DNA from: Pelagophyceae sp. CCMP2097
Lineage: Eukaryota; Sar; Pelagophyceae
DNA: 47,777 nucleotides
Reading direction: 5' to 3'
Assembly (NCBI GenBank): GCA_026770575.1
Contig: MU657179.1
Span: 105,979-153,755, forward strand
Below, piece after piece: positions 1 to 10,551 of this stretch. The position numbers were made by a program, and so were the translations under genes. Under the pieces are notes generated by a model, which saw only the letters and a program-made list of their open reading frames with translations, was not told where the DNA came from and searched no databases. Numbering within the stretch: position 1 is the first letter of the stretch; each line of letters begins with the position of its first letter.

Positions 1-1
1 G

Positions 2-307
2 ATCAAGGAGGAGCGAGACACGGTCACAGAGGAGAGGGACAAGGTCACGGAGGACCGGGACGACCACGAGGACGAGTGCAAGACGGCGCACAACTACATC
101 GAGCAGCAGAAAGACGTGATCGGCGGGCTGAAGGATGAGATCAGCGGCCTGCGGCTGGAGATCGACGGCCTGCGGCGGGAGGCGCGGCGCTGCGACGAGG
201 CCGGAGCGCGCCGCGTCGCCGAACTCGAGGCCGCCATCGCCGAGCTCGAGGCCGCTGCCATCGAGGCGGCGCCGCAGCCGACGAAACGGCGCGCGCGTCC
301 GAAGTGA
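2..307 (+). CDS. C-terminal end of a coiled-coil protein (5' partial)
   Basis: An open frame enters from the left edge and stops at 305-307, giving about 101 residues. The sequence is strongly charged with heptad-like spacing: runs such as KEERDTVTEERDKVTEDRD, then GLKDEISGLRLEIDGLRRE and VAELEAAIAELEAA, followed by a basic tail (KRRARPK). This reads as a long coiled coil ending in a possible nuclear or nucleic-acid-binding basic patch. No catalytic domain is visible and the start lies outside the window. It converges on the OSGEP gene with about 265 bases between the stops. The family is not recognisable from this tail; coiled coil is seen, function is unknown. Confidence 0.7.
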   Translation: MKEERDTVTEERDKVTEDRDDHEDECKTAHNYIEQQKDVIGGLKDEISGLRLEIDGLRREARRCDEAGARRVAELEAAIAELEAAAIEAAPQPTKRRARPK

Positions 308-572
308 ACGCGCGGCTCGGACGGTTCCCGCCCAGTACATTCAGACTCTTCTTCAAGCGTCACGAGACCCGGGCCGCCGCACCTAGATCTATTGAGGCGT
401 ACACCCCGCCTCCCGCACTTCTAAACCCGCTGTGACAGACGCCCGGGCCACGGCATCCGCGCGCGTCGCTCGCACTCGGCCGGGGCCGCCGCACAGGAGG
501 GGCCTTGATTACAGTTTCGACATGCCGCCCCCACACTCACATAGTTCCGCGGGCGGCGCTCCTGCGGCCGCG

Positions 573-2030
573 TCAGCGCCGCCGGATGACTTGCGTCTCG
601 TCGGTGCGGAAGCGCTGCGTGCAGTCGGCCTCGGCGACGGGCGTGCGGACGCCGTGCTGGTACACGAAGATGGCCGCCTGTCAACGTCCGTGGGCGCGGG
701 AACGTCGGTGCGCACTGGGGGGGGCTTCCCTCGAGCTGGTGGGCACGGGGGCTTCCCCTCGCGCGCGTGCCATCGGCGAGATGTCGGCGCGGGCGCACCT
801 GCGCGATCATGGCGCCGTTGTCGATGCAATACCTTCAAGTTTCGTCCATTTTGCAGACGACGCCCCCTCGCTCGGCGGCCATGGCGGCCATCATGTCCTG
901 GAGGCGGACGTTGCAGGCGACACCGCCCACGAGGAGCACGTCGCAGCGGCCGCAGTGCGTCATGGCGCGCTCCGTCACCTCGACGAGCATGGCGAAAATC
1001 GTCTCCTGCAAACTCATGCAAAAGTCCGCCGCCGTGTGCGTGCCTTTTGCGACGAGACGCTTCGCCGACGACGTGCGGCGAGCATCACCGGCCACGGCGC
1101 AGAGACTCGCGTCGCCCGGTCCCAAAGGCCGACGACGCCGGCAAAAAAGGCGCACTCGACGTGCGTCAGCAGGCCAGAAAACGAGACGTCCATGCCCTTG
1201 ACGACGTAGGGCAGCGGGACGAGCGTCGTGCCCTGCCACGCGACCTGCTCGATGTTGTAGCCGGGGCAGGGGTCGTTGGAGAGGCCCAGCACGCGCGCGA
1301 AGCGGTCCAAGCAGTTACAGACGGCGATGTCAATAGTCTCGCCGAAGATGCGGTACCGCTGCCCGGAGTACCTGCCACGCGCGTCGCTGCCGCGCGACGG
1401 CCGCGGCCACGCACGCGAGGACCTGCGTGTTGCCGCCGGAGACGTAGAGCACGACGGGGTCCGAGACGCGCGTCGCGACGCGGCCCATCTCTATATGCGC
1501 CACGCAGTGGTTCACCGCCACGAGCGGCACATCCCAGAGCTGCGCCAGCGTGCGCGCACACCTGCGGGCGGCGCGCGTCGGCTCGTGGCCGCGCGCGCGG
1601 GGTGCGCAGGTGCAAGTGCTTACACGGCGCAGCTGCGGAGTGGCCCGCCCATGCCTGGCCCGCGCGTGTAGCAGACGACGTCGACGTCTTTTGCGGCGAG
1701 GCCGGCCTCGCGGAGCGCCTGCTGGACGAGCGGGATGACGTGGAGCTGGTGGTGCTCTGCCGTCTCCTTGGGCCGAAACCCAGACCCCGCCGGCGTCACG
1801 TACGTCCGCCGCGGGTTCGACAAAATCTCGTAGTCGCGCGCCGCGCTGTACTCTACCGCGGCTCGGCGCGGCGAAAGAGGCAGCACCTGGCGCCGAAGAA
1901 AGCGCATCGAGGCGCCGGCAACGCGCCTCACGATGCCGACGGCGACCTTGTTCGCCGAGCCCTCGATGCCGAGCGCGACTACCGTCTCGCCCGGCGCCGG
2001 CAGCGGCAGCTGGTCCGCCAGCGAGGACAT
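573..2030 (-). CDS. OSGEP: OSGEP/Kae1 tRNA N6-threonylcarbamoyltransferase, five exons, with an in-frame TGA
   Basis: This is the catalytic subunit of KEOPS, which makes t6A37 on ANN-decoding tRNAs. Model: complement of 573-677, 799-1105, 1156-1371, 1415-1561 and 1624-2030, with GT-AG junctions in phase. Exon 1 carries [14 protein letters not shown] and [19 protein letters not shown]; exon 2 carries the metal-binding [11 protein letters not shown] and [11 protein letters not shown]; exon 3 has [11 protein letters not shown] and [10 protein letters not shown]; exon 4 has [18 protein letters not shown] and [11 protein letters not shown]; the last exon ends [15 protein letters not shown]. The order and spacing match eukaryotic OSGEP throughout. 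One oddity: between MDE and [12 protein letters not shown], where family members read straight through, there are six extra bases (act tga) carrying a stop at 835-837. That could be an assembly or allele error, or real inactivation. The family assignment is secure; functionality is not. Confidence 0.9.
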
Positions 2031-2624
2031 GGCGCCGCGACCATGCGCGCGGTAAGCGCGCGCGGCCGACGGCCGCGGGTCCCCGAGACGTCTTTAGCGA
2101 TATGGTCCGTCACCCGTGCCGTTGCTCGCCAACCACGCGATGCCGCGGCGCCGGAAGAGGGCAAAAGGAAGGTCGGAAGGCCCAGGAGGGACGCGCCACT
2201 TTCGCTGAAGTCGGGCGTTGCAAGGCGTCGAGTCGCAGGCTGGACCGTTTGACGAGAGCGACCCTGCTGCGTCCCCAGAGCCGACAGATCTTCCCCAATC
2301 TTCCCATTCCAGACCAGCCCGCTGGAGCGGGACCGTGTGGACGTCTGGACGTTCCCAAATCCGACAGAAGCAATTCGAATTCGGAAGCTTTGAAGTCAAG
2401 ATTTATTTCAGCGACTCTACAACTTCCGCGCGCCGCTGTGACGGCTCACAGCGCCTGGTCCTCACTGGCCACCCAGGCCGCTTGTGGCGCTTCTCATCGA
2501 GGTCTACGTGTCGAGAGGAACATTGTGGAGCGATCGGAGGCGGATGCACTGAGGTGGCCCGGGGCGCAGTGCAGCACTCGGCTGCAAAGGCTCCCGACGC
2601 GGTTCGCTGCCGACACCGACAGCC
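2031..2624. other. Intergenic region between divergent OSGEP and the WW-repeat gene
   Basis: About 590 bases between two start codons facing away from each other, so this is presumably a shared promoter region. Open frames here are short, overlap on both strands and show no recognisable domain, so I annotate no gene. No TATA box or repeat stands out. Confidence 0.5.
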
Positions 2625-3833
2625 ATGCGGCTCGCGGTGCTTTTTTTCATGCTGGTCGACGTCGACGCGTTTGACTCGGCTCGACGGCGCGGGCCCCGGG
2701 TAACGGCGTTGCGCGCGGACGACGACGACGTTTGCGAGGGACCCGACTCCTTCGAGGCGGAGAACTGGTGGCTGACGCTCCTCCTGGCGCCTTTGAAGCC
2801 GCAGCGCGACTGCGCGGACGACGACGACGTCTGCGAAGGCCCCGACTCGCTCGAGGCGGAGAACTGGTGGGCGGCGCTCCTGCTGGCGCCTTTGAAGCCG
2901 CAGCGCGACTTTGACGCCGCCGTGCGCAACGGCAAGCGTGTCGAAAAGAAGAGATTTCTGCGCGGCAAACTCATCGTCCAAAGACAAATCGCAACCTCCA
3001 GTGTCCATCACGTCTGCGGGGCGTCCGCAGACGAGCGTGCGCGACGAGTGGTTTTAGAGCGTGTATCTCGCGGACCGCGGGCGTAGGCGAACCTCGTCGA
3101 GGCGGAAAGGCAGTTCGTCAAAGACGGGTGCAACACCGCCTCGCCTTTGATCGCCCCGGGCATGGGACGTTGCAGCGGTCCGTGTCAAAAGCGTATCTTA
3201 GGTGGGCGCGCGAGGCGGCGGCGCGGGCGGGGCCGCAGGCGCTTCTGGACGACGAGTGGGCGCGCGAGGAGCGGGCGAAGAGCAACGCGCTCCGATTCCT
3301 CGGCGACGAGTGGGAGCGCGAGCAGGCAGCGCGCGACGCGGCGCGCGCTTTTTTAATCGACGAGATCGAACGCCTCCAAGAAGCCGACAGCGACATCGCC
3401 ACGCGCCTCCGCGGCGCGCCTGAGCTCACCGTCTGCGTCGCAAAGGTGCGCAGAGGCCGCGCGAAGCACTATCAACGCGTCTTTGCGCAGGTCTCGTGCG
3501 GGCAGGCCAATGGGTGCGCGGTCGCAGACCGCCTCGCAACGCTGGCCGAAGAAGGCGCCGGACCGACGCCCCTCGTGCGGTCGACGACGACGTGCTCCGC
3601 GCGCTGCCGAAAGGGCCACGTCGTCGTCCGAAAGCCGTGTCTGAATTCGCGTTTAAGCGCGGGCGCGAGGCGTGCATTAGGTCACTGGCTTACCTCGAAA
3701 AAACACTGCGTTCATCCGCGCCGTGCCGACGGACGACGACCAGGCGCCCGAGGCGCCCGACGTGGATGGGCAGATCCGAAAAGTCTTGGAGAAGTGCCGC
3801 AAGACGACTGGTAAAGACCTCCTCCAGTTCTAG
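2625..3833 (+). CDS. Unknown leader-bearing protein with a 33-residue tandem WW-containing repeat
   Basis: The protein starts with a hydrophobic leader (MRLAVLFFMLVDVDAFDSA) whose AF-containing end resembles the cleavage motif of stramenopile plastid preproteins. Two nearly identical 33-residue units follow, each with an acidic DDDDVCEGPDS stretch, EAENWW, and a hydrophobic LLLAPLKPQRD segment (about 2716-2913). Then comes a basic RVEKKRFLRGKLIVQ. Later exons read ANLVEAERQFVKDGCNTA (from 3087, after a TAG acceptor) and a charged helical stretch LLDDEWAREERAKSNALRF. The last intron is clear: donor after 3445 (CVAK), acceptor at 3680, then VTGLPRKNTAFIRAVP to KTTGKDLLQF and a stop at 3831-3833. 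The joins near 3000-3090 and 3190-3220 are unresolved. No family is recognised; plastid or secretory targeting is an inference from the leader. Confidence 0.6.
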
Positions 3834-3985
3834 CCACCCGCAGCCGTGTTCATAAGGAGTGCACATTTCATCATCAGTGGACCTTACAACGACGCACTTC
3901 GAGTGCCGCGCTCCGTTCCGCGGGCAAGGCCCCCGCCGTCGAAGCGTATCCATTTTGTCATTTACTTTTGCGTCACGCGCCGCAG

Positions 3986-6217
3986 TCACGCGCCGCAGCC
4001 GAGGTTCGCGATGCGCGCGTCCGTCTCGGCGGCCTGGACGAGGCCGAAGCCGTAGGAACTGTCGCGGTCCACGTCGCCGAGGTCGAGGGAGGCCTTAGCG
4101 AGCGAAGACCGCAGCTCGCGCGCAGAACACTCTGGGTGAAGACTCCAAACCTGCGGTACGACGGCATCTGTCGGTCCTCGCAAGGTCCCCCGTCGCACCA
4201 TACCTTTGACCCGCTCGCCGTCGTAAACGGTCCGCGTTTGCCGACAGACGTTTGCCGACCGGTTCCCCGACTCGGGTCCGGGCGAGCGCGGCGACGGCGG
4301 CGACGTAGGGCGAGGCCATGGACGTTCCCTGCCGTACGCCGTAGTTGCCTGGCTGGACGACGAGCGTCGCCCACAAGGTTCTTGTGGCCAGTGCCGCCTC
4401 GAGTGCCATGCCCGACGCGTCGGAGACGTACACGGTCGGGACCGACGGCCCGTCTTCGACGTCGTCATCGCCCAGCGGCGCGTCCGTGTCGGAGGTTATG
4501 CCGTCGTACACGACGGCGCCGTCGTCTTCGTACACGACGGAGGCTGCGTCGTCGTAGTACACGACGGCGTCGTCGTACACGGAGCCTGCGTCGTCATACA
4601 CCACGACCCCGACGGCTCCCAACGCAGCGCACCGCGGAACCGTCGCCGCCAGCAACGCGCCCCGCCGCGCGAGGCAGATGAACGCGCCGTCGAGGGATGC
4701 GTCGGTTGCGACGTCGTTCGAACCAACGTCGTCGAGTCGTCGGAGCGGCGCGGAGACGTTGCCGGCCGGCGAGCCGTCTTCTGCCACGGCCGCGACTTCG
4801 ATCCCGTCGACGGTCAGCGCCGATATGGCGGGCCCCGTGCCCATGGGCACGGTGGATTCGATTGCGACGCCCGGCCCGGCCAGCTCGACGTCTTCGTTCC
4901 TCTGCGAAAAGTGCGCCACTCCACCAGTCTCGTTCACCGCCCCGACGCTGACGACGCTCGCGTAGCCCGCGGGGAACATTTTCCCAGGGCCGTCGCGGCC
5001 CGAGTTGCCCGCGGCCGCGACGAGGAGGACGCCTTCCTCGAGCAGAGCTTCGAACGCGTCCGCTTCCGTCCGCGAACGATCCGGGCCGCCGAGCCTAAGG
5101 CACGCGCTCCGGGGTACAGTGCGACGATGCGCGTCTCCCCCCGGCGTGCCTCCAAGGTTCTCGTCCACGACTGGCCGTTGTTCCCGCGGCGGTGTGTTGT
5201 GCCGACCGACAGACCATTTGCCGACGGACAGACGCGGTGCCGCGCGACATGTTGATGACGTGCGCGCCGGCGTCGCGGCACTTGTGCGCCGCCGCCGCGA
5301 GCGTCGACGCGAAGACCCACTCGCCGGGCGCACCGACGACCTATTGGCACTTCCGTGTCAAAGGCTCTGTCGCGAGCCCCCCTTGTCCGTCGGACCTTGA
5401 CGACGTGCAGCCTCAGAGTCGCCGTCTCGCTGACGCCGACGATGCCCGTGTCTGCGTTGTCGAGGGCGGCGATGATGCCGGCGACGTGCGTGCCGTGGCC
5501 GACCGTGTCCGACGTCCATTGGCCCTCGCCCGTGAGCGATTCAGAAGGCAGGTCCTCGTGGCCCAGCGCTAAGCCAGAGTCGATGATGCAGACGACGCGG
5601 TTCGACGCGTTGGTGCCGTGGAGCCGGTCCGCTTGGACCATAGCGAGGCCGTACGGGACGCGTTGCCCGGAGGCGTACGTCGGCGACGGCGACGGCGACG
5701 GCGCATCCGTGCAGGCGCCGCACGCCGCGGGGCACGCCTCGGAGGCCGTGGCGTCGGCGCCGCTGGCTTGGCAGCGCTCTGCAGGTTTCTTCGCGACCCA
5801 TTCGCAATCGTGCCCTGCAGCGCCAGCCTCTGCCCACGACGGGCTGTCGCCGCATGCTTGGAGCAGCCAGCGAGGCACGTCCTCCTCGACGTACTTGACG
5901 TCGGCGTCGCGCTCTAGCAACCGCCGCAGGGCCCGGGCCGCGCGCGCCGAACCGACCCGGAGCGAGACGACGCCTCGCGCGCCGTGGACGTGGTCCACGG
6001 CTTCGAGGCGGCGCCGGTGCACCTCCACGGCGGCGGCGGCGTCGACGTGGTCCTCGAACGCGACGATGAGGCGCACGGGGCCTTCTGCCGCCGGGGGGTC
6101 TGTTTCCAACGGCGGAGCGTCCATCTTCATCGGCCGCGCCGCGGCGAGCAGCAGCGCCGGCAGCAGCCACCGGCCCGCGCTAAACGGCACCAGCCGCGCG
6201 CGCTTCGCGGCGGTCAT
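3986..6217 (-). CDS. Secreted subtilisin-like serine protease (S8) with ShK-like and PA-like domains
   Basis: Model: complement of 3986-4150, 4272-5094, 5234-5340 and 5396-6217, all GT-AG and in phase, 638 residues. An N-terminal hydrophobic segment (WLLPALLLAAA) is followed by an I9-like propeptide (about 45-115) and a cysteine-rich ShK-like segment ending ACPAACGAC. A short PSPSPSP linker leads into the peptidase domain. The catalytic triad is visible: Asp213 in CIIDSGLALGHEDL, His244 in GHGTHVAG and Ser568 in GTSMASP; the oxyanion Asn is near 340 in AAAGNSG. A PA-like insert between Asn and Ser contains an unusual VYDD/YYDD repeat. The C-terminus (SSYGFGLVQAAETDARIANLGCGA) is typical of subtilases. 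It is probably an extracellular or vacuolar endopeptidase. It lies head to head with UspA copy 1, only about 145 bases between starts. Confidence 0.9.
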
Positions 6218-6362
6218 GCCGTCGGGGCGCCTTCCTTCGCCTTCCCGGGCGCCTGCCTTCTTCCCGAAGACCGGAACAATCTTGATCGCTCGCCGACGAA
6301 CAAATCTATCGATCTCGATGTTCGGGTCCCCGGCCGCAGAAAATCCAGACGTCGAGCTTCTG

Positions 6363-7143
6363 ATGAGCGCGCAAGAGCTGTCCGGTCGCAGCATGCGGTA
6401 CCAACACGTCCTCGTGCCGACGGACGGGTCCGAGATCTCGGCAAGGGCGATGCACGCCGCGATTGAGCTGGCCAAGTCACAAAAAGTGTCGAAGAAGATT
6501 GGCCACCAAGGGCTGCGCGCGCCCCCGGGACCGGCGGGGAGGGCTGGTATAGGTGCACCAAGGGCGTGATCTACGCGCTCGCCGTCAACGAGCCCCTCGA
6601 ATGCTACCCCGGTTCGTACGACGGTCCGTTTTTTAACGGGCCGCATTGCGACAGGCCGCACCTCAACGAGGGGGCGCCCGAGAGGCGGATTCCCTTCCGT
6701 GTAACACCATTGCTTTCCGTGAAACACCTGTGAAGACGTGATAGGCATTGAAGGTGCGTTTTTTTGTCCGTGTTCCGCCCGTACGTTTCTGCACGATCCG
6801 CTTTGCGCAGGCACAATTCCGTACTGGCCCCAAGAGTTCCAGGAAGCGGCGGAGCGCATCTCCGCCTGGCGCGTCGCATTCATCCTCGCCGCGGCCGCCG
6901 AGGCGGGCGTCGACTGCAAGACTGTGGTGAGACGCCCGTCGAAAAGACGCGAATGTGAAAACGAAGTAGGTGGTCACCGACGGCAACGTCTCCGAGGCCA
7001 TCCTCGACGCGGCGACGGAGCATGGCATCGACACGATCGTCATGGCTTCCCACGGCCGCCGCGGCCTCAGCGCGCTGCTCCTCGGCAGCGTCACGAACCG
7101 CGTCGTCACAAAGTCGTCGGTGCCCGTCCTCGTCGTCAAGTGA
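6363..7143 (+). CDS. Universal stress protein (UspA) family, copy 1
   Basis: Model: 6363-6485, 6563-6698, 6811-6926 and 6970-7143, 182 residues, all introns GT-AG. The start gives YQHVLVPTDGSEISARAMHAA, the classic first strand and nucleotide-binding turn of Usp proteins. Exon 2 gives GVIYALAVNEP, exon 3 PYWPQEFQEAAERISAWRV, and the last exon SEAILDAATEHGIDTIVMAS, then HGRRGLSALLLGSVTNRVV, the ATP-binding G-x2-G-x9-G(S/T) type motif. Usp proteins are small cytosolic, often ATP-binding, stress-related proteins; no substrate can be inferred. The 43-base last intron (6927-6969) is absent from copy 2. The exon 1/2 junction has an equally good alternative (donor after 6475 with acceptor at 6549). 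Confidence 0.85.
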
Positions 7144-7608
7144 ACGCGCGCTCGCCGCCAAGTAAACGCGCTCGTCGTCGAGTGAAGGCGCACTCGTCGA
7201 GGAACCGTCCAATGGAAACCCGCCGCCGTCAAGTGCACGCGAGCGCCGCCGCCGCGCTGCCACAAAACCCGCCTTAGCATTCGCCATCAAGTGCGCGTAA
7301 GCGAAGAGGCCTCTGCTGAAAACACGCCTGTGGAATACGGCAGCCGCAAAGGCCGGCCGCCGAGAAGGGACCGAGGAGCGGACAAGACCCCTCCGGTGTA
7401 AAGCCCCACCCAGGGTGGATAATAAGCAAGCAAGACCAGACGCCCACGGACCCTTGCCAGAGCCCCTTCAAGGTCCCGAGCCCGCACGGTGGCGCCGGCC
7501 CCGAGCCCGGCTCTCTCTCCCGGGTTCTACCGGAGATAAACGTGGAGATACATACGTAGTCGCACGAAGTTTCGGCATCAAGTTTCCGGGTCGCGAGTCG
7601 GAATCACG

Positions 7609-8347
7609 ATGAACCAAAACGGCGCGAACGGCGGCGCGAACGGCGCCCCCCCGAAGCGGTACCAGCGCGTCCTGGTGCCGACGGACGGCTCGGCGGTCTC
7701 GCACCGGGCCATGCACGTGGCGATTGACCTGGCCAAGTGGACCAAAGGCGACGTCCTGCGTCGAGTTGCACAAACTGACCCTCAAAGGCGGGGGCCGCCC
7801 AGAGGTGAAGAGGGGGCACGTGTATACTTTGTCGTCGGGTCGTCCCGCGAATGCGCGCCCTCTTGAGACGATTGGAATGTTTGCGACGTAGGCGTGATCT
7901 ATGCCTTTGCAGTAAACGAACCCCTCCACACCTCCCCCCGTGAGTCCACTCCGACCCCGGTGCTGCCCGGCGCGAGAGGGGCCGCTCCCCTCATGGAGAA
8001 GTTTTATCTGATGGATTTTACCGTTAGGTATGGCGTCTCACTGGCCCGACGAGTCGCACGCAGAGTCGGCGGCGGCGGCGGAGCGCGTGTCCCGCAATCA
8101 CGTCGGGGTGATCCTGGACGCGGCGGCGGCAGCGGGCGTGAAATGCACCGTCGTCGTTGGCCACGGCGACGTTTCGGAGGCCATCCTCGCCGCCACGGCC
8201 GAGCACGGCATCGACACGATAGTCATGGCCGGCCCCGGCGCGCGCGGCCTCAGCGCCATACTGATTGGCCTCACGGTCCTCTTCCTCGGCAGCGTCACCA
8301 CGCGCGTCGTCGCCGCGTCGCTCGTCCCCGTGCTCGTCGTCAAGTGA
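7609..8347 (+). CDS. Universal stress protein (UspA) family, copy 2
   Basis: Tandem paralogue of the gene ending at 7143. Model: 7609-7759, 7892-7939 and 8028-8347, about 172 residues. It begins with a Gly/Asn/Ala-rich tail (NQNGANGGANGAPPKR), then YQRVLVPTDGSAVSHRAMHVA and LAKWTKGDVLRVIYAFAV. The last exon carries SEAILAATAEHGIDTIVMAG and GARGLSAILIG, but the ATP-binding loop is interrupted by seven extra residues (IGLTVLF) before LGSVTTRVVAASLVPVLVVK. This could weaken nucleotide binding. Exon 2 is much shorter than in copy 1 and the domain middle has diverged, so one copy may be evolving freely. The exon 1 donor could alternatively be a GC site at 7748; the GT site at 7760 gives the better Usp strand spacing. 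Confidence 0.8.
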
Positions 8348-8715
8348 CGCAGTGCTCGCCAAGTAGCGAAGAAGCCGCCGTCGTCAAGTAACCCAGCCCC
8401 CGCCGCAGCCGCCGCGCCGCAGCCGCCGCCGCCGTCGAGCGCGCGTCCCGACGTCACCCCAAAGTCCTCCTTGTCCTGTCTTGTAAACCGGCCTTGTCAA
8501 CCCAGCCGGCTCTGCTTCACAACGCGACGGCCGTCGGCCGCGCCGTGCGCCGGGAGCGCGTCCCGGCGGGCGCTTCACGGCAGCGGCGGGAGCGACGCCT
8601 GTGGGAAGAGAGATGAGAAGAGGCTTGGGAAGGCCCTGTGCGGAAACCTGGCCTCTTTCCAACAACGTCGAGGGTTTACGGACCTTGTCATAGAGCACTT
8701 TGATCTTGAGCGTAC

Positions 8716-8940
8716 CTAGGACGCAGGGCTCCCCGTTGGCCCGCGGCGCTGCCCGGGGCGCGCGTTTGTAAGCCGACGCGGGACTAGACAGCCGCCGCAG
8801 TGCGCGATATCCTCGCCGTCGTGCAGCTCTTCGAGGCCAATCTCGAAGACGTCGCCGCAGGGGCAGTCGTACGTGTACACAAGCTCGACGGCGTCGAAGG
8901 ACATCGCGCTCAGCGCCACCTCCTCGTAGACCGCCGCCAT
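8716..8940 (-). CDS. DPH3: DPH3 (CSL-type zinc finger protein)
   Basis: A single-exon, 74-residue protein starting MAAVYEEVALSAMSFD, which is the conserved N-terminus of DPH3. The CSL zinc-binding cysteines are visible in YTYDCPCGDVFEI and HCGGCLVPRR, with EELHDGEDIAHC between them, as in the family. DPH3 is the small iron/zinc electron carrier that supports the Dph1-Dph2 radical enzyme in diphthamide synthesis on eEF2 and also aids the Elongator complex. The length is normal. The last finger reads CGGCLVPRR rather than the usual CPSCSL followed by hydrophobic residues, so the tail has diverged or ends in an unseen intron. It is divergent from RPS18 (134 bases between starts), so the two may share a promoter. 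Confidence 0.9.
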   Translation of the reverse strand: MAAVYEEVALSAMSFDAVELVYTYDCPCGDVFEIGLEELHDGEDIAHCGGCLVPRRLTNARPGQRRGPTGSPAS

Positions 8941-9073
8941 TTTTCGTCGCCTAGGCCTACAACGGATTTTTGCATGCGGTACCCCGGGTAATTTATCTCT
9001 CTGTTTCCGTGAGCGATTGAAAGTCTCAGTCGTCTCGCTCAAAGTTCAGGTCGTCCCTACACAGCAGGGAGCC

Positions 9074-9815
9074 ATGTCGTCGGGTTCGCTGGTCATCTCG
9101 CCGGGTGCGTCTTGCATGAGCACGCATGCCGCCGGGGCAGGCGCCGGACCCGCTTCGCACAGATTTCCAGCACATTCTGCGTGTGCTGAACACCAACATC
9201 GATGGCCGTCGCAAGGTCATGTTCGCGCTGACGTCCATCCCCGGCGTCGGCCGCCGCATGGCCAACGTCGTCTGCAAGAAGGCCGCCGTCGACCAGGACA
9301 AGCGGTGAGCAGCGGCACCGCAGCGGGGCGGGAGCAGGCGCGCGACGACGGACGAGGCAGCCCGGGCGGCGGGCGCACCGTGGCGCGGGGCCGCGGCGCG
9401 GCACCCTCGGGGCGCCCTCTCGGGTCGCCCGCAGAGGCCGCGCTCCCGCCCGGGCGGCGCCTTCGATGGCGCTGAGACCTTAGCGTGCAAGCGTTGCCGC
9501 GGGCTTCACCGGACCTCCTGTAGCGCCGGCGAGCTGACGCCCGACGAGGTTGAGAAGCTCGTGGCTATCATCCAGAACCCGAAGCAGTTCAAGATCCCTG
9601 CGTGGTTCCTCAACCGGCAGAAGGATTACAAGACGGGCAAGGACGCCCAGATCTTCGCCAACACGCTGCAGCAGAAGCTCCGCGAGGACCTCGAGCGCAT
9701 GAAGAAGATCCGCGCGCACCGCGGCCTGCGCCACTACTGGGGCATCCGCGTGCGCGGCCAGCACACCAAGTCCACGGGCCGCCGCGGCAAGACCATGGCT
9801 GCCACGAAGAAGTAA
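9074..9815 (+). CDS. RPS18: 40S ribosomal protein S18 (uS13)
   Basis: Model: 9074-9104, 9163-9304 and 9524-9815, introns of 58 and 219 bases, all GT-AG. The assembled 154-residue protein runs [24 protein letters not shown], then [12 protein letters not shown] and, after intron 2, [19 protein letters not shown]. It ends with [20 protein letters not shown] and [16 protein letters not shown]. This is an end-to-end match to eukaryotic S18, a small-subunit head protein contacting tRNA and the 60S bridge. Intron 1 falls after the tenth codon, a common place for ribosomal protein genes. The joins are supported by perfect phase and family continuity, making this a good anchor for the splice rules used elsewhere in the window. 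Confidence 0.97.
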
Positions 9816-10551
9816 ACGCGACGATAGCGTAATATTGGTTCGTCTGTCAAACACACGCGCCGGGGAAGCCAGGGAATCATAAGCAAGCAAGCCAGGGGAA
9901 CCGCCGCGCGCTCCACATCGCCAAAGGGCATCCGATTTCGAAATCGGTTGGGGTCTGGCCGCTAGCGCCGCGTCTCGAGGCGGAAGCGGCGGGCTGCGAG
10001 GGAGGCCGCGCGCTTCCCCGCCCATGACGGCGCCCGGCGGCGCCGCGGGCCGGCCGTCGATGCTGGTGAGCCGCCTGCGTCGAACCGGCACCGACACACA
10101 GCCTCGAGACGACGTCCGTCTACGCCCTCGGTCTGCGCCCTCGGGACGCCCTCCGTGATCGCCTCGGGATGTCCGCTCTAGACGCGCGAGCCTGCCTCAT
10201 TTGCCGCGGCGTGCGACTGCGGTGCGTGCTCGCCGCGACGCAGGGCGACGCGGGACGCGCGCTGCTAGGCATGACTTCGTGCCGACCCGGTGTCCTCGTC
10301 GCACCCCCGGCGGTGCAGGCTCAAAGGGCCTCAAGGGCTTTGGTCGGAGTCGACTCGATGCGCAGGATTTTCTCCTGGCCTCGTAGGTTCCCGCGCCCGC
10401 CCCGCGGGCGGCCGCGGACGCGCCAGGTGCGTCGCCGAGCGTCCCTCGAGCACGTCGGACGGGGTTCAGACGTTGGCTCCCAAGCTCCAGAGAGAGCCCC
10501 GCGGGGTCTCGACGGAGGGCGCCGTAGGGCGACGGCGCGTCGAAGCGGCGC
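9816..10551. other. Intergenic stretch without a supported gene
   Basis: About 735 GC-rich bases between RPS18 and the RING gene. Frames on both strands are open by composition only. A 5' exon of the downstream gene may lie here (an ATG at 10169 begins MSALDARACLICRG), but I could not join it in phase. Confidence 0.4.

Noticed and set aside
432..2252. A 606-codon plus-strand open frame over the OSGEP gene
   Set aside because: It is antisense to five exons with clear OSGEP motifs, is dominated by Arg/Pro/Ala, and exists because GC-rich DNA rarely contains stops.
7748..7891. GC-AG reading of the first intron of UspA copy 2
   Set aside because: A GT donor twelve bases later is in phase and restores the normal spacing of the second Usp strand, so a non-canonical site is not needed.
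7422..9891. Shared 13-mer ATAAGCAAGCAAG at 7422 and 9879
   Set aside because: In a window of this size several shared 13-mers are expected by chance, and the flanks differ.
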